This document shows positions 49,633-62,412 of a stretch of DNA of 64,000 bases, piece by piece. The stretch's first letter is position 1. Every line of letters starts with the position of its first letter. The notes under the pieces are model-generated. The model did not search any database, had not been told where the DNA came from, and saw nothing but the letters and a program-made list of their open reading frames with translations. Location of the stretch: the NCBI GenBank assembly GCA_023055355.1, contig JALJCS010000009.1, positions 22,655,001 to 22,719,000 on the forward strand, written 5' to 3'. The position numbers and the translations under genes were made by a program. Source of the stretch: Agelaius tricolor. Its lineage: Eukaryota > Chordata > Aves > Passeriformes > Icteridae.

Positions 49633-50282
49633 AACCTGAGAACAGAGCTCTTGAGCTTGACCACATTCCTCATGGGTGAAATGACTTCTCAAGGTGCAGA
49701 CAGACCCCCAAAAAGCAGTGAGCACCCTGTTCTATGGGTCCAGGTTAAGTGGGGTATTCACCCATAAAGAATGTATGCTGCATTTGGCAGTCAGAGCACC
49801 TTTACTGGTTTTGAGGGATGAGGCACTTCTGTAGGTTAAAAACTCATGTTTGCACACTCACGTGTTATTTATGGCTACTCACATGTCAGCAGTAATTCTG
49901 AGCTGTGCTTTCTCAACTCTAGGAATGGTTTGATAATTTCTATTGCCAGATTCCTGTTGGCCATCTAAGCTTCATAAATAAAGGCTGAAAGCTGACTTGT
50001 GGGACAAATTGCTTGGGAAAACAGGACACCCTTGGAAAGGATTGGAAAGAGTCTTGACTTTTGGATCACTGGCAAAGGTGGGCTCTTCCTACTGAAACTT
50101 CATGAAACTTCAGAGAAATATCCATCATTAGCTGCTCATTCTTCCCTTTAGAGTCCCCAGTTCCGGGTTTGAATTCATGCCAATCTTCCTGAGAGACCAC
50201 TCCTCCTGTAAGAATCTCTGATTCTCTCAAACTGAGTCTTTCCAGTGTGTGCTCCCATCCCCCCTGGTCTTGACTATTCATC

Positions 50283-50908
50283 TCCAACCCCACCCTGGGT
50301 GGCATCCAAAGCAGCCAGCAGGGTGAGGGAGGTGATTCTGCCCCTCTGCTCTGCTCCCTGAGACCCAGCCTGGAGTCCTGCATCCAGCTCTGGGGCCCCA
50401 GCAAAGAAAGCACCTGGACCTTTTGGAGTGAGTCCAGAGGAGGGCACCAAGATGATCAGAGGGATGGAGCACCTCTCCTATGAGGAAAGGCTGAAAAAAA
50501 TGGGTTTTTTCAGCCTGGAAAATAAAAGGCTTTGAGGTGATCTAATTGTGGCCTCCCAGTACCTGAGGGGAGCCTGCAAGTAATACAGAGATTTTTTATG
50601 AGAGCATGTAGTGACAGGACCAAGGGGAATGGATTCAAGATAAAAGAGATTAAGTTTAGACTAGATATTAGGAGAAAATCCTATACTGCGAGGATGGTGA
50701 AATCCTATACTGCGAGGTTGCCCAGAGAAGATGTGGATGCTCAATCCCTGGAGGTGTTCAGGGCCAGGCCAGATGGAGCTCTGAACACCCTGGTCTAGTG
50801 GAAGGCCTCCCTGCCTACAGCAGGGCAGTTGGAACTAGATGATCTTAAAGGTCCTTTCCAACCCAAAAATTTCTATGATTCTATGATCTAAAATTCCATG
50901 ATTTCATA
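50283..50908 (+). mobile_element. CR1 LINE, 5'-truncated copy (about 0.6 kb)
   Basis: This is the longest CR1 copy in the window. It begins near gcatccaaagcagccagcag and runs through ctctggggccccagc, gagtccagaggagggcacc, agatgatcagagggatggag, tcctatgaggaaaggctga, ctagtggaaggcctccctg and ggaactagatgatctt to the terminal ttctatgattctatgat repeats. The segment covers the end of the second reading frame and the 3' untranslated region. No intact RT frame is included. It carries an internal direct duplication (listed separately). Truncation at the 5' end is typical of target-primed reverse transcription. Confidence 0.95.
50676..50717 (+). repeat. 18-bp direct duplication inside the CR1 copy
   Basis: The 18-base word aaatcctatactgcgagg occurs at 50,676-50,693 and again at 50,700-50,717, with 6 bases between. 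CR1 copies normally have a different sequence at the second position, before the word ttgcccagagaag. The copy therefore suffered a local duplication or template slip. Confidence 0.95.
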
Positions 50909-53900
50909 AGATGCTAGCTCCCAACCTTATACCCACATCACTGCAGCACAGGGGGGGAGCAGGAGGGAGAGCACATCTTCTACAGGACCATCAGGAAAAA
51001 CAGAAGAATTTGTTCCAAACATGGGTCCCAAACTTATCTTTGTGGTCAGGAAGTTGCCTTTAACTTCCAAGTACTTGGAGCTGAGTTCTCAACACAGACC
51101 ACATTTGGAGATACATCAATCTTGGTACAATACTGGTGCTAGAACTTTAACAGTATCTGATACTATCCTGGGAGAGAAGTGTTTTATTTCTCTTGACATT
51201 CATCCAAATTAAAAAAGGCTAGAAGGTTAAATAATCCTAAAGCTGAAGGAGTTTAGGTCTGGAGTTAAATGAATAGCTGGAGAATGATGCAAAATGATTT
51301 TACTGGTCCAACATGTTTCTTTTAACTCTCTCAATGTCTTTATTACTCCCAGAGTTGTCTCCAGCACCGTGTGGCCACCTTCTAACTACATCTACTGTCT
51401 GAGCAGGAACTCCTGGCAGTCCACAGAAGGGTCAGCTGAAGGAAGGAAGTGGGCCGTGATTTTGTCAACTAAGGCTCCAGTTTATTAACAGCTACAGATG
51501 ACCAAAAGAATAGCAGAGAGTGAAGCAGAGTCTTTATCATGCAACCAAACAAGACATTTTCTCTTGATTTACATATAGATTGCACTGTCAGGACAGGAGC
51601 ACAGCCGAAGTCTACTGTGATCCTATGGCATGTACAAGGACTGGTAATAAAGAAAAGGCAGCAAGGTGCAGAGAAATAAAATGAAGGGGACAAAGAATTG
51701 TCTGCTCTTCTATTTCTGACCTGTGGAAATATGAGGTTTTAAAAAAATATGACATTTTTTGCTTTGAGCTAACCATATCAAAAATGTGGAAACTCTCACT
51801 GAGAGCATCCTTTTGAAACCTGTGAAATCTGCTTTCTGGCCATAATGCTGTCCAACTATATCAGGGCTCTTTCTTTCTGAACTTATTCAGCTGACTCAGT
51901 AAAGTGCAGGGCTTTAAAAATCCCTGCTACAGGGAGATCTGCAGCTACACAGCCTCTCTTTGGCTACAGGGAACTACTGGGGGAAAGTATCCGAGAAACC
52001 ATGTGCACAATCCAAACGATTCAGCACTGACCTTCTAGTGTAGTGTTTATTAGCTCTTAACTATTAGCATTTGCTCAGTGTGCTTCATTGGGTGAGACTG
52101 ACATAATCCAAGAGTGTGGTGTGGCATCTGGATGATGTTATCACACATACTCTTGCGTGCGCAATCACATTCATCCACAGCTGCGTGTGCGCACACGCAC
52201 AGAGATCTACCAGCATGGCTCAAAGGGCTTTTCTTTTTCCAACATTGTGGGTGACAAACTGGACAGGAGGAGAGGAATCAACGCCTGTCTATCCTCCCTT
52301 GTTGGAAAGGGCTACTTACTTGCAGCGCCATCAAGGGGTTTTGAAAATCCACAGAAAGATACAGTAGTACACAAGAAATATAGAGGGAAACGGTTTTGTG
52401 GAGCTGGAGGGTAGCAGCTATACTGTGTGTTTCTGACCAGACTTTAAAGGCAGCAACCTCTGACTTTCCACACTGAGATGGAAGCAGCACTTTTATGCTC
52501 ATATTCTTTTGACAGTGAACTGACCAGTGATTACTCCTGGGCAGGACCACACCTCTCCAGATACAGCCCTTTGTCCCTTAGGATAGGACACCACAAACTG
52601 AGATGATAATCTACTACGTTGCCTTTTTTATCATTTCACTTGCCTTGGGAAACTAATGTTACATGGGAGTATTGCAGCCAGAGCCAGAAAGAACACCTAC
52701 ATTAAATGTTGCTCTGATCTTCCTGTGACACCTTTCTCCTCTCCCTTTTAATGAACTGTGCTGAACCTGGGTCACTGTTGGAGTTGTTGGAACAGATTTT
52801 TGCCCCCCTGAGGCTGCTGTTCAGGTTTATTTGTCCCAGGAAACTGACTAGGCAGAAAAATACTGTTTCATCCCTGGTGTGAATTTATGACAGGATTTTC
52901 ACCAAGAATTTGGTGCTTCAAAACTCAGAAATCAGCAGCAGTGGGAGCTCAGATGGAGGGGTAGAAACAGGGCTGGGGGAGAGGGAGAGGCTGAGAGAGG
53001 ATACTAGAGATAGAACGGGAGGATGGGACTCAGTGAAGCAGCTGGTGACTGTAAACTGAGATGAGGAGATAGAGATAAAGAGTTGAAAGTAGGGGAGGAT
53101 GGGAACAGGACAAAGCTAGGCTGGAGTGTCACAGAAAACCTGGAAGGGGAAAAGAAATTAGGTGCTTGCAATCATTTGATCCAGTGCTTCCATACCAGGA
53201 AAATGGTCTTCCCTGTAGAGACACAGGCACAGCTGCACTCAGAGTCCTGGGCCCTGCCAGACTCCCAGCTGCTTCTGCATGGGGCTGGATGGGCACCTCT
53301 GCACCACTGTCCTCGAGCTGGGAGTAGGTGACCGTGGCACCTCAGAGCAAGGCAGGGGGACCCTGAGCACTTGGGGACCCAAATTTCTTAGGTGAGGTCC
53401 AGCCAGGATTCCTGGGTCCTCTGCTGTTAGCAAATTGGTGCAGCCCTCCTGGGCCTGTTTGACCCCTTGTCCCTTAGTCTATATATAAAAATGACCACTT
53501 TTTGGGCTGATTTTGTTTTGCTTCCTCAAAAGGAGGAGGAGGGAGGGAAGGCTATAGAGACATGTGCCTTTCTGAGGAAAAAACACCACCACTGACTTCA
53601 GCATGTGTTGATATTACTCAACCATTTTCATTGCTATGAAAATCCTGAAAAATCTAAACGTTTCATTCAAACCCTTTGAAAAGGAAGAATTTTGATTTTT
53701 ACATGTGGATTTACATCTTGTTTTAGTTTGAATCAGAATTATGTCACATCAAAAACAAAAACCAGAATGAAACCACTTTGCATGACCCCTATGATTCTTT
53801 TACATTTCTGAGAGCCATGGGCAAAGGAACCAGTCATCCTGATAGCCCATGTGAGAGTAGTTATTGTCTCCCATAAAGAAATTCCCAAGCTGTTTTTTTA

Positions 53901-54378
53901 CAGTTTGGTCTCTAAAAAACTGAGGAAATTTCCTCAAAAATTACATTTAAAGATCATCAGGGTTGTAAAACCAAACACTTAAAATTTAGGAGGGACAGAA
54001 ATTAAGATACCCATAAAATTTGAGTCCTCTTGCACATGCACACTATAAAAATGAATTATGAACGCAACCATTTATCTTCAGGATCCTCATCTCATGCAAT
54101 ATGCAGATGGATGGTGCCTCGGCCATGAAAGGGGGTTGAACTATGAAAAAAGCTGTTTTCTACCAGACTTTGCACAACTGCTGAAGAAGACAGAACCTTC
54201 AAAGTAAGTATGAAAAAAAAGAGGATGAGAGAGGAAGAGAGGATCATGCTATGGCTTAGACAACTGAAAGCCATTCTGAGTGAGCTGGAGCCCAGCCTTG
54301 CTTTTGCCTCAGAGCTCCAGACCAGTGCCTGTCAAGTCACTCCACCTGGGGTTTTTGGGTGGTGGCCAGTAGGTGTCC
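50909..54378. other. Non-coding DNA, no gene supported
   Basis: No gene or transposon is recognised between the CR1 and the LTR. A CpG-bearing patch at 52,150-52,205 (ttgcgtgcgcaatcac, gcgtgtgcgcacacgcac) is an alternating purine-pyrimidine run. A purine-rich stretch spans 52,930-53,100. Confidence 0.5.
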
Positions 54379-54383
54379 ATTGC

Positions 54384-55065
54384 TGTCTTGGTTTGAAAAG
54401 ACAGGTGTCTGCTAAGGAAGACAGGAGCCTCCCCTGAAATGGAAAATGTAAACCCCCTCCCTCTGAATTATTATAATTTTGAAATTAAGGGGCTCGGAGG
54501 CAAAGATATGGGAGTAGGAATAACAGTTCTTTATTAAGGGAGAAAATAAAAAAAAAATAAAAAATGCAGTAATAGAAAACAACACTGACTGAGTCAGAAT
54601 ACAATCTGACACCCTGTCGACCAATTGAAATGGTGGCTGCAGTTCTCCTGGAGTGTCAGGTGTGGTTCTGTTGAAGCAGGGATCCTGTAGAAGGGTGTAG
54701 TTTTCCTCTGAAGATCCAGTGGTGGTGTAGATGGCTCTGGTCTTCCTTGGAATCCAGTGGAAAAAAATGCTGCTCCTCTGGGAATCCAGTAGAAAAGGTT
54801 GCTGTGGTCTTCCAAATCTCAGATTATATCCAGTTAGGAATGCTTGGCTCCGCCCTCTGGGCAGAGCTTCTCCCAATGGGATGATGTAATTTTATCAGTC
54901 ATGCTGTGGCACTCAGTGGCTCTGTAACAGAAGGTATCACCCCAGAGGGAGGAGTGGTGTGGAAGAGATAAAGTCAACTGCCCAATTAAGAGAAGATAAC
55001 TGCCCCACCTCTAATAGAAGAAAAATAGAATACACACCCCCAGCTACACCTTTCCACATAAGACA
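54384..55065 (-). mobile_element. Solo LTR of a passerine endogenous retrovirus
   Basis: The plus strand starts tgtcttgg and ends ataagaca, so the element has matching TGTCTT/AAGACA termini of the usual LTR kind, 682 bases apart. Flanks are attgc (54,379-54,383) and actgc (55,066-55,070), a 5-bp target duplication with one change. On the minus strand a TATAAT-like box lies at about 54,823-54,829 and an AATAAA signal at 54,530-54,535, about 290 bases downstream, which gives the U3-R-U5 layout. I recognise the family from memory as one common in songbirds. No internal retroviral genes are present, so it is a solo LTR. The minus-strand frame of 154 codons inside it is a by-product of the LTR sequence. 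Confidence 0.88.
54530..54535 (-). terminator. LTR polyadenylation signal (AATAAA)
   Basis: The plus strand reads tttatt within agttctttattaaggg, giving AATAAA on the minus strand. Its position about 150 bases before the LTR's minus-strand 3' end fits the end of the R region. Confidence 0.65.
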
Positions 55066-56464
55066 ACTGCTCCCTCCTCTGTGTCAAGGGTGAGAGGCCA
55101 AGCCCCCAGTGTGGAGCTGAGCGCTGAGTGGGGGCTCTCCTCTGAAGATGAGGGTGTGCCATGAAAGCAATCACTTCTTTTTCATTAGGCTTTCAGAGGT
55201 GTCCCTTGCACGTTCAGGAAGCGTGTTGCACAAAAAGCCTGCTCATGGTCTGGTAGCTTTGCCTTCAGACCCAGGGCTGAGGAGCGATCGGTAACGCAGG
55301 GCCAGGGACTGCACACTGAACAGTGAGGAGGATTAAAACAAAACTCTGAACAACTTGTCAGTAACTGAACACCATGCTCTGAGTGAGGGGCATCTGTGGA
55401 AAGAAGATGATGTGATCTCACAATAAAAGACCGCAGCACCTTAATTGAGGAATTTCTTAACTTTTGGTGCCAGCCTCTCCAATTTTAATATTTTTATAAT
55501 CAATTTAACTTATGGTGATAAATCAGTGTAGCTCATTTCTAAAGCATATTAAGAATGTCCACATGTTCAGCTGAATCAGTGACAAATCATATGCCTTTAT
55601 TTATGGAGACACTCTTGGATTAAATTCCTTATGGCCATCAGTTTTGTTGAGCTGCAAAACAGGCACACAAGGGTTTATATTAGTTTAGATTCATTATTGT
55701 TTTAAACCAGTTTATTCTAAGCTGGTGGAAACTTCTCATAAGCATGTCTCTGGGGAGATTATGTGGGAGACTTCCAAAGGCACAGGTAGCAGTTCAAGCA
55801 TTTAACTCTCTGTGAACCAGCAACACACAAGGTTCATAAACAGGCTGACCATTTCTCACTTCTTCTGGTCACAGCAGATCCATCTGTAATTGCTCAGCTG
55901 TTCTCAAACTATGTTAAATCTACTTGTTTCATCACATTATCTTCAGGAGGAAAGCATTTGGGGAGCTGTTTATTAACAGAAAATTGCCTCTACAGTAGAA
56001 GTGTTTCACCTTAGACACATTTCTCAAACATGAAGGAATCCCTGCCATCATGAACCTATTTTAGCTGTCTCTTCTCTAATTGCTGCTCTGTATATCTTCC
56101 TTTTCCTCTCTTTCCTTTCCCTACAGTTCTCTTTGTTTTTAATTGGTGACGCCAGCCCAGCCATCTGGAAAGAGGAACAGGAGGGAGAGTTTTCAGAGGA
56201 ACAAACTTTGGGTGCTTCTTCCCATGAGGTTCCCACTGTAGTACTCAACTTGCAGATGGCCATCTGAGACACAGAGGAGGCCAGCACAGACCCAAGTAGT
56301 GACACATCACCTGGCCTGCAGATGCCCCCCTCCCAGCTACATAGCAGGCAGTAGTGGGTGCCTCAGTTCATGTCTTTGGAAATTAATTTCCTGTTATTTT
56401 CAGAATTATTTATTTCCCTGTTTGGGCGTATGCACAGTGCATGCCCAAACCTGCATGGGTACAT

Positions 56465-56516
56465 GCACACACACATACACACACATACACACACACACAC
56501 TCACTCACTCACTCAC
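56465..56516. repeat. (CA)n followed by (TCAC)n microsatellite
   Basis: CA units with two 'ta' interruptions pass into four tcac/actc units. It is a compound microsatellite. Confidence 0.95.
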
Positions 56517-57200
56517 TTTCCTTTGTCAGTTTAATGACACCCAAAGAGTTTCCTTACTATCTGTTGTCATTCCCTAGTGCTGGCATTACCAGATCTTGCC
56601 TCTGACATGGGGTTTTCCATATAATGGTTTCAATCCCTGTGTCCAGGACACTGCTAGTCCTGTGTTTTCCACCTCTCCTCAGATGGATATTCATTGTCTA
56701 CTGAGAACACCCATGCAGCCTCTTCTGCTCCTCTCTTGTCACTGCTCAAGGCTGAAGCTGCCCAGCCAGGGCACTGCAGGTACCCTGACACCTGCCAGTC
56801 CCACTGAGGGGCTGGCAGCTGGAGGCACTCCGGGGTTCTGTGGAGAAGGCTGCCCTGTGCTCATTTCCATTTACCCTTGGGCATAAGTGGAAGTGAACCT
56901 GCATTCCTCAATTCACAATGAACCCCAGGCTGAGCATGGGGGGTGCACAGGGCACAGCACTCCAGCTGAGAAAAATGAGCTGTATCCACACTTCTTAATG
57001 CACAATCTTCCAAATCCAGGTAGGACCGAGGGACTGGCCTTACAACGGGATGACTTTTAGTGGGTTGAGCTCAAGGGTTTGGTCTGGCAGTATAAAGTCC
57101 CACGTGTCATCTTTCCAGGTACTTTTATGGTGCAGTGGATTACAAGGAGGGAGGCTATATCCGTGAAAACATTCACAGACAATACTCTCCAAGGAGAAAA

Positions 57201-57217
57201 AGCAATTTGTAATTGCT
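57201..57217. repeat. Perfect 7-bp dyad with homeodomain-type core
   Basis: The word agcaatt (57,201-57,207) and its exact complement aattgct (57,211-57,217) flank tgt. The arms contain TAATTG/CAATT cores used by homeodomain dimers. Regulatory use is only a possibility. Confidence 0.4.
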
Positions 57218-60200
57218 AAATTATGTGCTCTTCAAAGGCAACAATATTCTCTGCAGCTAGGAAAAAGATTCAGCTGTGCTGTGGACAGTTAACTCGGCAT
57301 CCAGACATAAGGATGAAATTTGCTAATGACAGGAAAATGGCTCTCCTGAGTCCACAGTCCCATTTTTGTATTACACTGTGGGGGATGATTTAGTTTCAAT
57401 GCATGACAGGTCCCACAAAGGGAATGATGCTATTAACTTCTGAACTAAAATTAATATAATCATATAAATAAAACACACAGTTTCCTGTCTGCACAGTGCA
57501 TAAAGCTGAAAATTAAAAAAGTTGCACTCATTTTCTATTTACATTTAAAAGACCCTGCAACCTATATGCTTTCTTCTTCCACCTTCTCTCTTCATACCCA
57601 CCTCTACACACAGACTCACACAGAGTCAACAGATCAGTTTAGAAACTTAGAGCTATGTTTTTTATAGCTAAATATAAGGAGCTCTTGCACAGAGTTAGTG
57701 TAATCAGTGATGAATTCAGGCCAATTAAACAAATAGAAGTTACTTTTCAGCCTTTCCAATTGCTTCCTGAGTGGATTATACTGATGTGAATTTTGAGTGT
57801 TGAGGTGGTCCATGTACCAGCATTTCACTTGCTCTTCCAGGCCAGAAGAGCAGAGCAGCCTCTCAGTCTTCAGCAGATTTGCCTGCAGATAAAGAGGGAT
57901 AGAGATTTTTCAGGGTCCTTATTCCTATTACAGAGTAATTTAAAAAGTAAAATCAAGCAACCACTTCAGAGAAAATCTGATATTTTAATGTCACCAAAGT
58001 TGCCTCTGGAGATGCGTGTTCAAAATGTTTATTTCTCACAATGATTGCAACTATTTACCAGTTATTCTTCTCTCTCAGTCTGTTTCTTTAAAAAAGTATA
58101 TGAAAATTGCATACATCCTGGCTAAACAATTTACTTTAAATATATGAGTGTTCTGTTTAAATCTTTACTGATATATCCTGGAAAAAAGCATGAATTCATT
58201 TACTAGTGGCATTCTTCAAGTTGCTTACCCTATTCACCTTTCAGATGGGCATCTAAGTTTGTTATCTGAAGGCAAAGAACATTTATTTTCTGATAGAAGG
58301 TCACTGGCACCTTGCCCTTCCTCATGCTCTAGGGAAAAACACAAAGAGGAACTAATTCCCATTTGTATGGTATTCTATGTCTAAGTACCACACCTGGGGC
58401 CTTAACATGTTACACTTGGGTGATTCCCTTTCAATCTATTCTCCTACAGTCAGATGAAAACATTTGGACAATTTAAAGGTTCCCAGGAAGTCCTCTTCAA
58501 AACAATCGGATAATGCAGAAAATTGAATTTGAGGTCCTCTGCAAATTGCCAAATTAAAATCTGTTAACCTTTTAAAAGGTATGTGGAAAATTATGAAGAC
58601 CTAACAGTACCAGACTGCACTGAAAAGCTTTCCTTCAAGCATAGACTCAGGGAGATCTCAGGGACCTATTTCCACTGTTTAGATGCCACAGCCTAAAACA
58701 AATTAGGAAAGCAGAACATCCAGACAAGTGGTTTCAATCTCTTTGAGGTTATTGATATTAACCTTTTGAAGAGTTTTCTTTCAATATGCTGTAATCAGTG
58801 CACAGAGATGCTGCTCTGCATTGTAAGTGACATCATGAGTGCACAGTACCACTGGTTGGTGTGAGGTAGTTCTGTGAATAACTTAGAGGTGGACTTAGAA
58901 TCCAACTTTCAAGTGTATTTTTTGGTAGGATTAACAAAAACTATGAAAAAACTTTTAAATTCTTTCAGTGGAAATTTTTGGGTTTTCTTTTTTTCTAATA
59001 GTGGAGTTCTGATTTACAGTGGAATGAGCAGAGAATCCTTGCACTGTGCCTAATTAAAGCCAAAATTACGGATCTTGCACAAAGCTTGCTCTACTTTCCT
59101 CTGTCAGATGTGCCAGTCTGAATGCCTTGGGTGCAGCCCTCAGTGTTACTAGCAGCAAATACAATTGGAATAGCAGAGGGGAGAATTTTCCTTCCTGGAT
59201 TAGGAAATAGTCATGGGTCACTGCTGTGAGTGTGTAATGAGCGATTTTGGTGTCATTGACTGGTTTCTGCTTATCACCATCTCAAAAATCTATCATAAAG
59301 TGTACCAGTCCAGGAGCACAACCCTTTTAACCCACCCTACAGAGTGAGAACATCACCATCACCACATACCGCTTTAGCAGTCTTTAGGGAGAAGTATTTA
59401 TTTCAGCAAATCTTCATTATCTCTGTCCATACCCATGTGAGGAATGGGCCAATGAGACTAAAACACTCAGCAGTGGACTTGTGCACTTGTAGTTAAACTG
59501 TAACCTCCTTTGGTCCTATATTTTTTTTCCCTTTCTTTTCCACCTCCCCATGCATCTTCCATGCAATTTCCACTGTCAAGTATTTAAGTCTAAAATGCAA
59601 GCCACAGGAACAGAGGCTCACTACTCATTTTTCTCAGCTCTACCTGTAGAAATCACCACCAAAATCCACTGTAAGTGAAAAAAACCAAATCAGTTTTTCC
59701 TCACCTAGGCTGACTGTGTGGGTCAGCAGTTACTGAGACTAGCCAGGCTGTTTTAAGGTAAGCTACTCTAAATTAGGTGCTGTTTTAAGAATCTAGCTTG
59801 GCTTATTTTCTGTTATATTAACACTTCAACATACTCCATATGCTTACAAGATGGGTGTGAGAGAAGAAGAGAAACACAGCTGGCCCAGAGTGGGAAGAAT
59901 GTAAGTTTAAACAACCTCACCCCTTCCCAAATGTCTTTCTGGCGGCACTTTGTGACTTTCTGGATATTTTCAGTTCTCGCTTTCCTTTACAAAAGCTCAT
60001 CATACCCAATTTAATTTTTTATAATAAAAAAATGAACTGAGAATTGTTGCCAGCCCCCTTTACTGCTGCTGAAAGTGCACTGGTATTCAAGATTAAAAAA
60101 AGAAAAAAAAGGCCTGTAAGAAACCCTAAGAAGGGACACATTATCCATTATATTTAAATGTGAAGATGCTAAAAGTTGTAAAGGAAAGATGTTCTCCTTT

Positions 60201-62378
60201 ATCTCCTGTTTTAAGAGTTCCTTTTGAACCTTTTTCTTGCAGCTATTTATTTGAAGACGAATGTTTTATTACTTAAAGCCTTGGACCTTTTCTTATGTAG
60301 AGGATATAAAGAGCCAAATTTAGGCATATATTCCAGAAGTCATTGCAATAGTTTGCACAATTTCTTGCCATGTGATCTTAAATTACATGCCCCAGAAAGC
60401 ATATCCTTCCATGGCTCATTGCTAATTTCTTCCTTGGCCTGAGACTGGCCAGCTTGCAGTTTCTAATGATGCTTTAGTCCATCCAGCCCACGAAACTGGA
60501 GGCACAATGGGTGCCACGCTCGGGCAGGTTCAGCCTTGCTAACTTGGATCCAGATTACAACCAACATTTTTTGCCATGCAACTTAGGTTGTTCCCAGTGG
60601 TGTCCCAGGAACCAGAGGAGAAGGGTTCCCTCCAAGCTCCACCTATTGAAATAAATCCTAAGCATGCACCTAAACAAGAGCAGCTCAGAGCAGATTTTAT
60701 AGAGATTTAGGGTATGACGTGTGCTTTCTGGGATCCCATCAGATCAGCTTTCACTGGATATGCCGAGGGGCTCTTGACCTTGGCTCCTTTTTGACTAGGG
60801 GTAGAAACATAAGATGCAGGACCTCCCCAAAGCCACCAATTAATGGCTCAGTAAACTGTGCAGTTCTGCAAGTCTCCATCTTCTTTTCACATGAATAGTA
60901 ATATCACTGACAATCATGATGTTTAAACACCCATATTCAATGTATTATTTTACTGGACTGAAGGAGGTCATTTACCTTTCCAAGCTGGCTGCTGACTCCT
61001 ATGGGTATCTCCCACTCAGATATGGTCAAGTCCTGCTTCTGTGTTTTCTTGACATTTGTGCAAATGGAAGAGTCTTGCTCTCCTTTCACAGGCTGAGATG
61101 GTGTGGAACAGAACAAGACAGACACTGCACTGAAATCTATTTCTTGAAAAACATTAAAGAACCCTTCCCTCACCTTGCTTTTGTCTCTGCTGACTGACAC
61201 TTTCCATGCTGCAATGCAGCAAAAGCAGTGCAGGATTCAATCACAGGTTGTAGCCTGTCCTCCCATGCCTTGGTAAATAGTCAGACTTCTGGTCTCCAGT
61301 TCTGCTGCCCCTCTTCTACATGTGCAGGTTAGAAGGTGTTAATTCAGGATTCCTTCAAGCAGTGTTCAACCAAGGAGACTGTAAAACAAGTGTGAAACTT
61401 TTTTATATATCCAGAATGGACCAAACCTTCATCAGAGATGAATTTCACCAGGCTCATTTACAGTTTAAAACAAAGATCAGCTCTTTATCTGGGCTTGGTT
61501 CCAGCGCAGAGGCATCCCCTTTTTGAAGGCAAAATGAATACAAAGGGTCTGGCATGCACCTGAAACCTGGTACTTTCTATCAAGATGGGGTTTCAGGAAA
61601 TAACTCTGGAGACACTTCTTGCCCTCAGTAACTCCCTATGCTTGTTACAGGGTTTCATCTTTGGGTGAAGGCTACGAAGGATTATGGACAACTTGAAACA
61701 CTGAAGTCAGAAGTGCCTCAGGCACCAGTTTTCCCCTCCAACTAATCCATCATTCCTGCTGTGATTTCAGGAAAGTGATATAGTAACCTGTCTCCTTAGA
61801 AGAAAGGATGGCCCACTGCTGTCTTTTATATTCTGTCGAATTACAACACTTTCCTTTTTCATCTGGCCCTTCATCACAGACCTAAGCATTTTTCTTTCTG
61901 TGTGTACAACTGTGCCGGTTTCTCATTCATTATCCACACAGGGATGGACACACTGATCCCATATGCAATCCTTCCTCTCTGCTCCCATAGGACTTTCTGG
62001 GGAGTGAAGTTTTTCTAATTCGGAACAGATTCCCAATTCCTTACCAGAACCTTATCATCAAATGCATCTGATCTTACCACAGACAGGAATTTCATGCAAA
62101 AAAATTCTGCCTTCCCCCTCATTTCTACAGCAGCAGACATCACACTATCTTCCAGCACTGTGCTCAAGAGTCAGAGACAGCTCAGTGAAGCATGGGAGGT
62201 CAGTTCTTCTGACCTCTCCTTCTTCATGTTGCATGTGCTAAAAAAAATTCCCATCAAAATCTAGGTATGGGGGCAATTTCAGTAGCTTTAATGTGTGGTT
62301 TTACTGTGCACAGGTAAGTTTCTACCCTGATTAAGAGGTACCAAATATCTCACATTCTGAGACCATGTTTAAAGATAT

Positions 62379-62412
62379 TATCAGATATGGTAAGATATCA
62401 GATATGGTAAGA
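62379..62412. repeat. Perfect 17-bp tandem pair
   Basis: The 17-base unit tatcagatatggtaaga is repeated twice with no change. It is probably a recent local duplication and has no other visible role. Confidence 0.95.

Noticed and set aside
54167..54203. Micro-exon candidate (ttttctaccag ... gtaagtat)
   Set aside because: It is only 37 bases with no partner exon, and such pairs are expected by chance.
54412..54876. Minus-strand open frame of 154 codons
   Set aside because: It lies wholly inside the solo LTR, and its sequence is LTR regulatory DNA read as protein.
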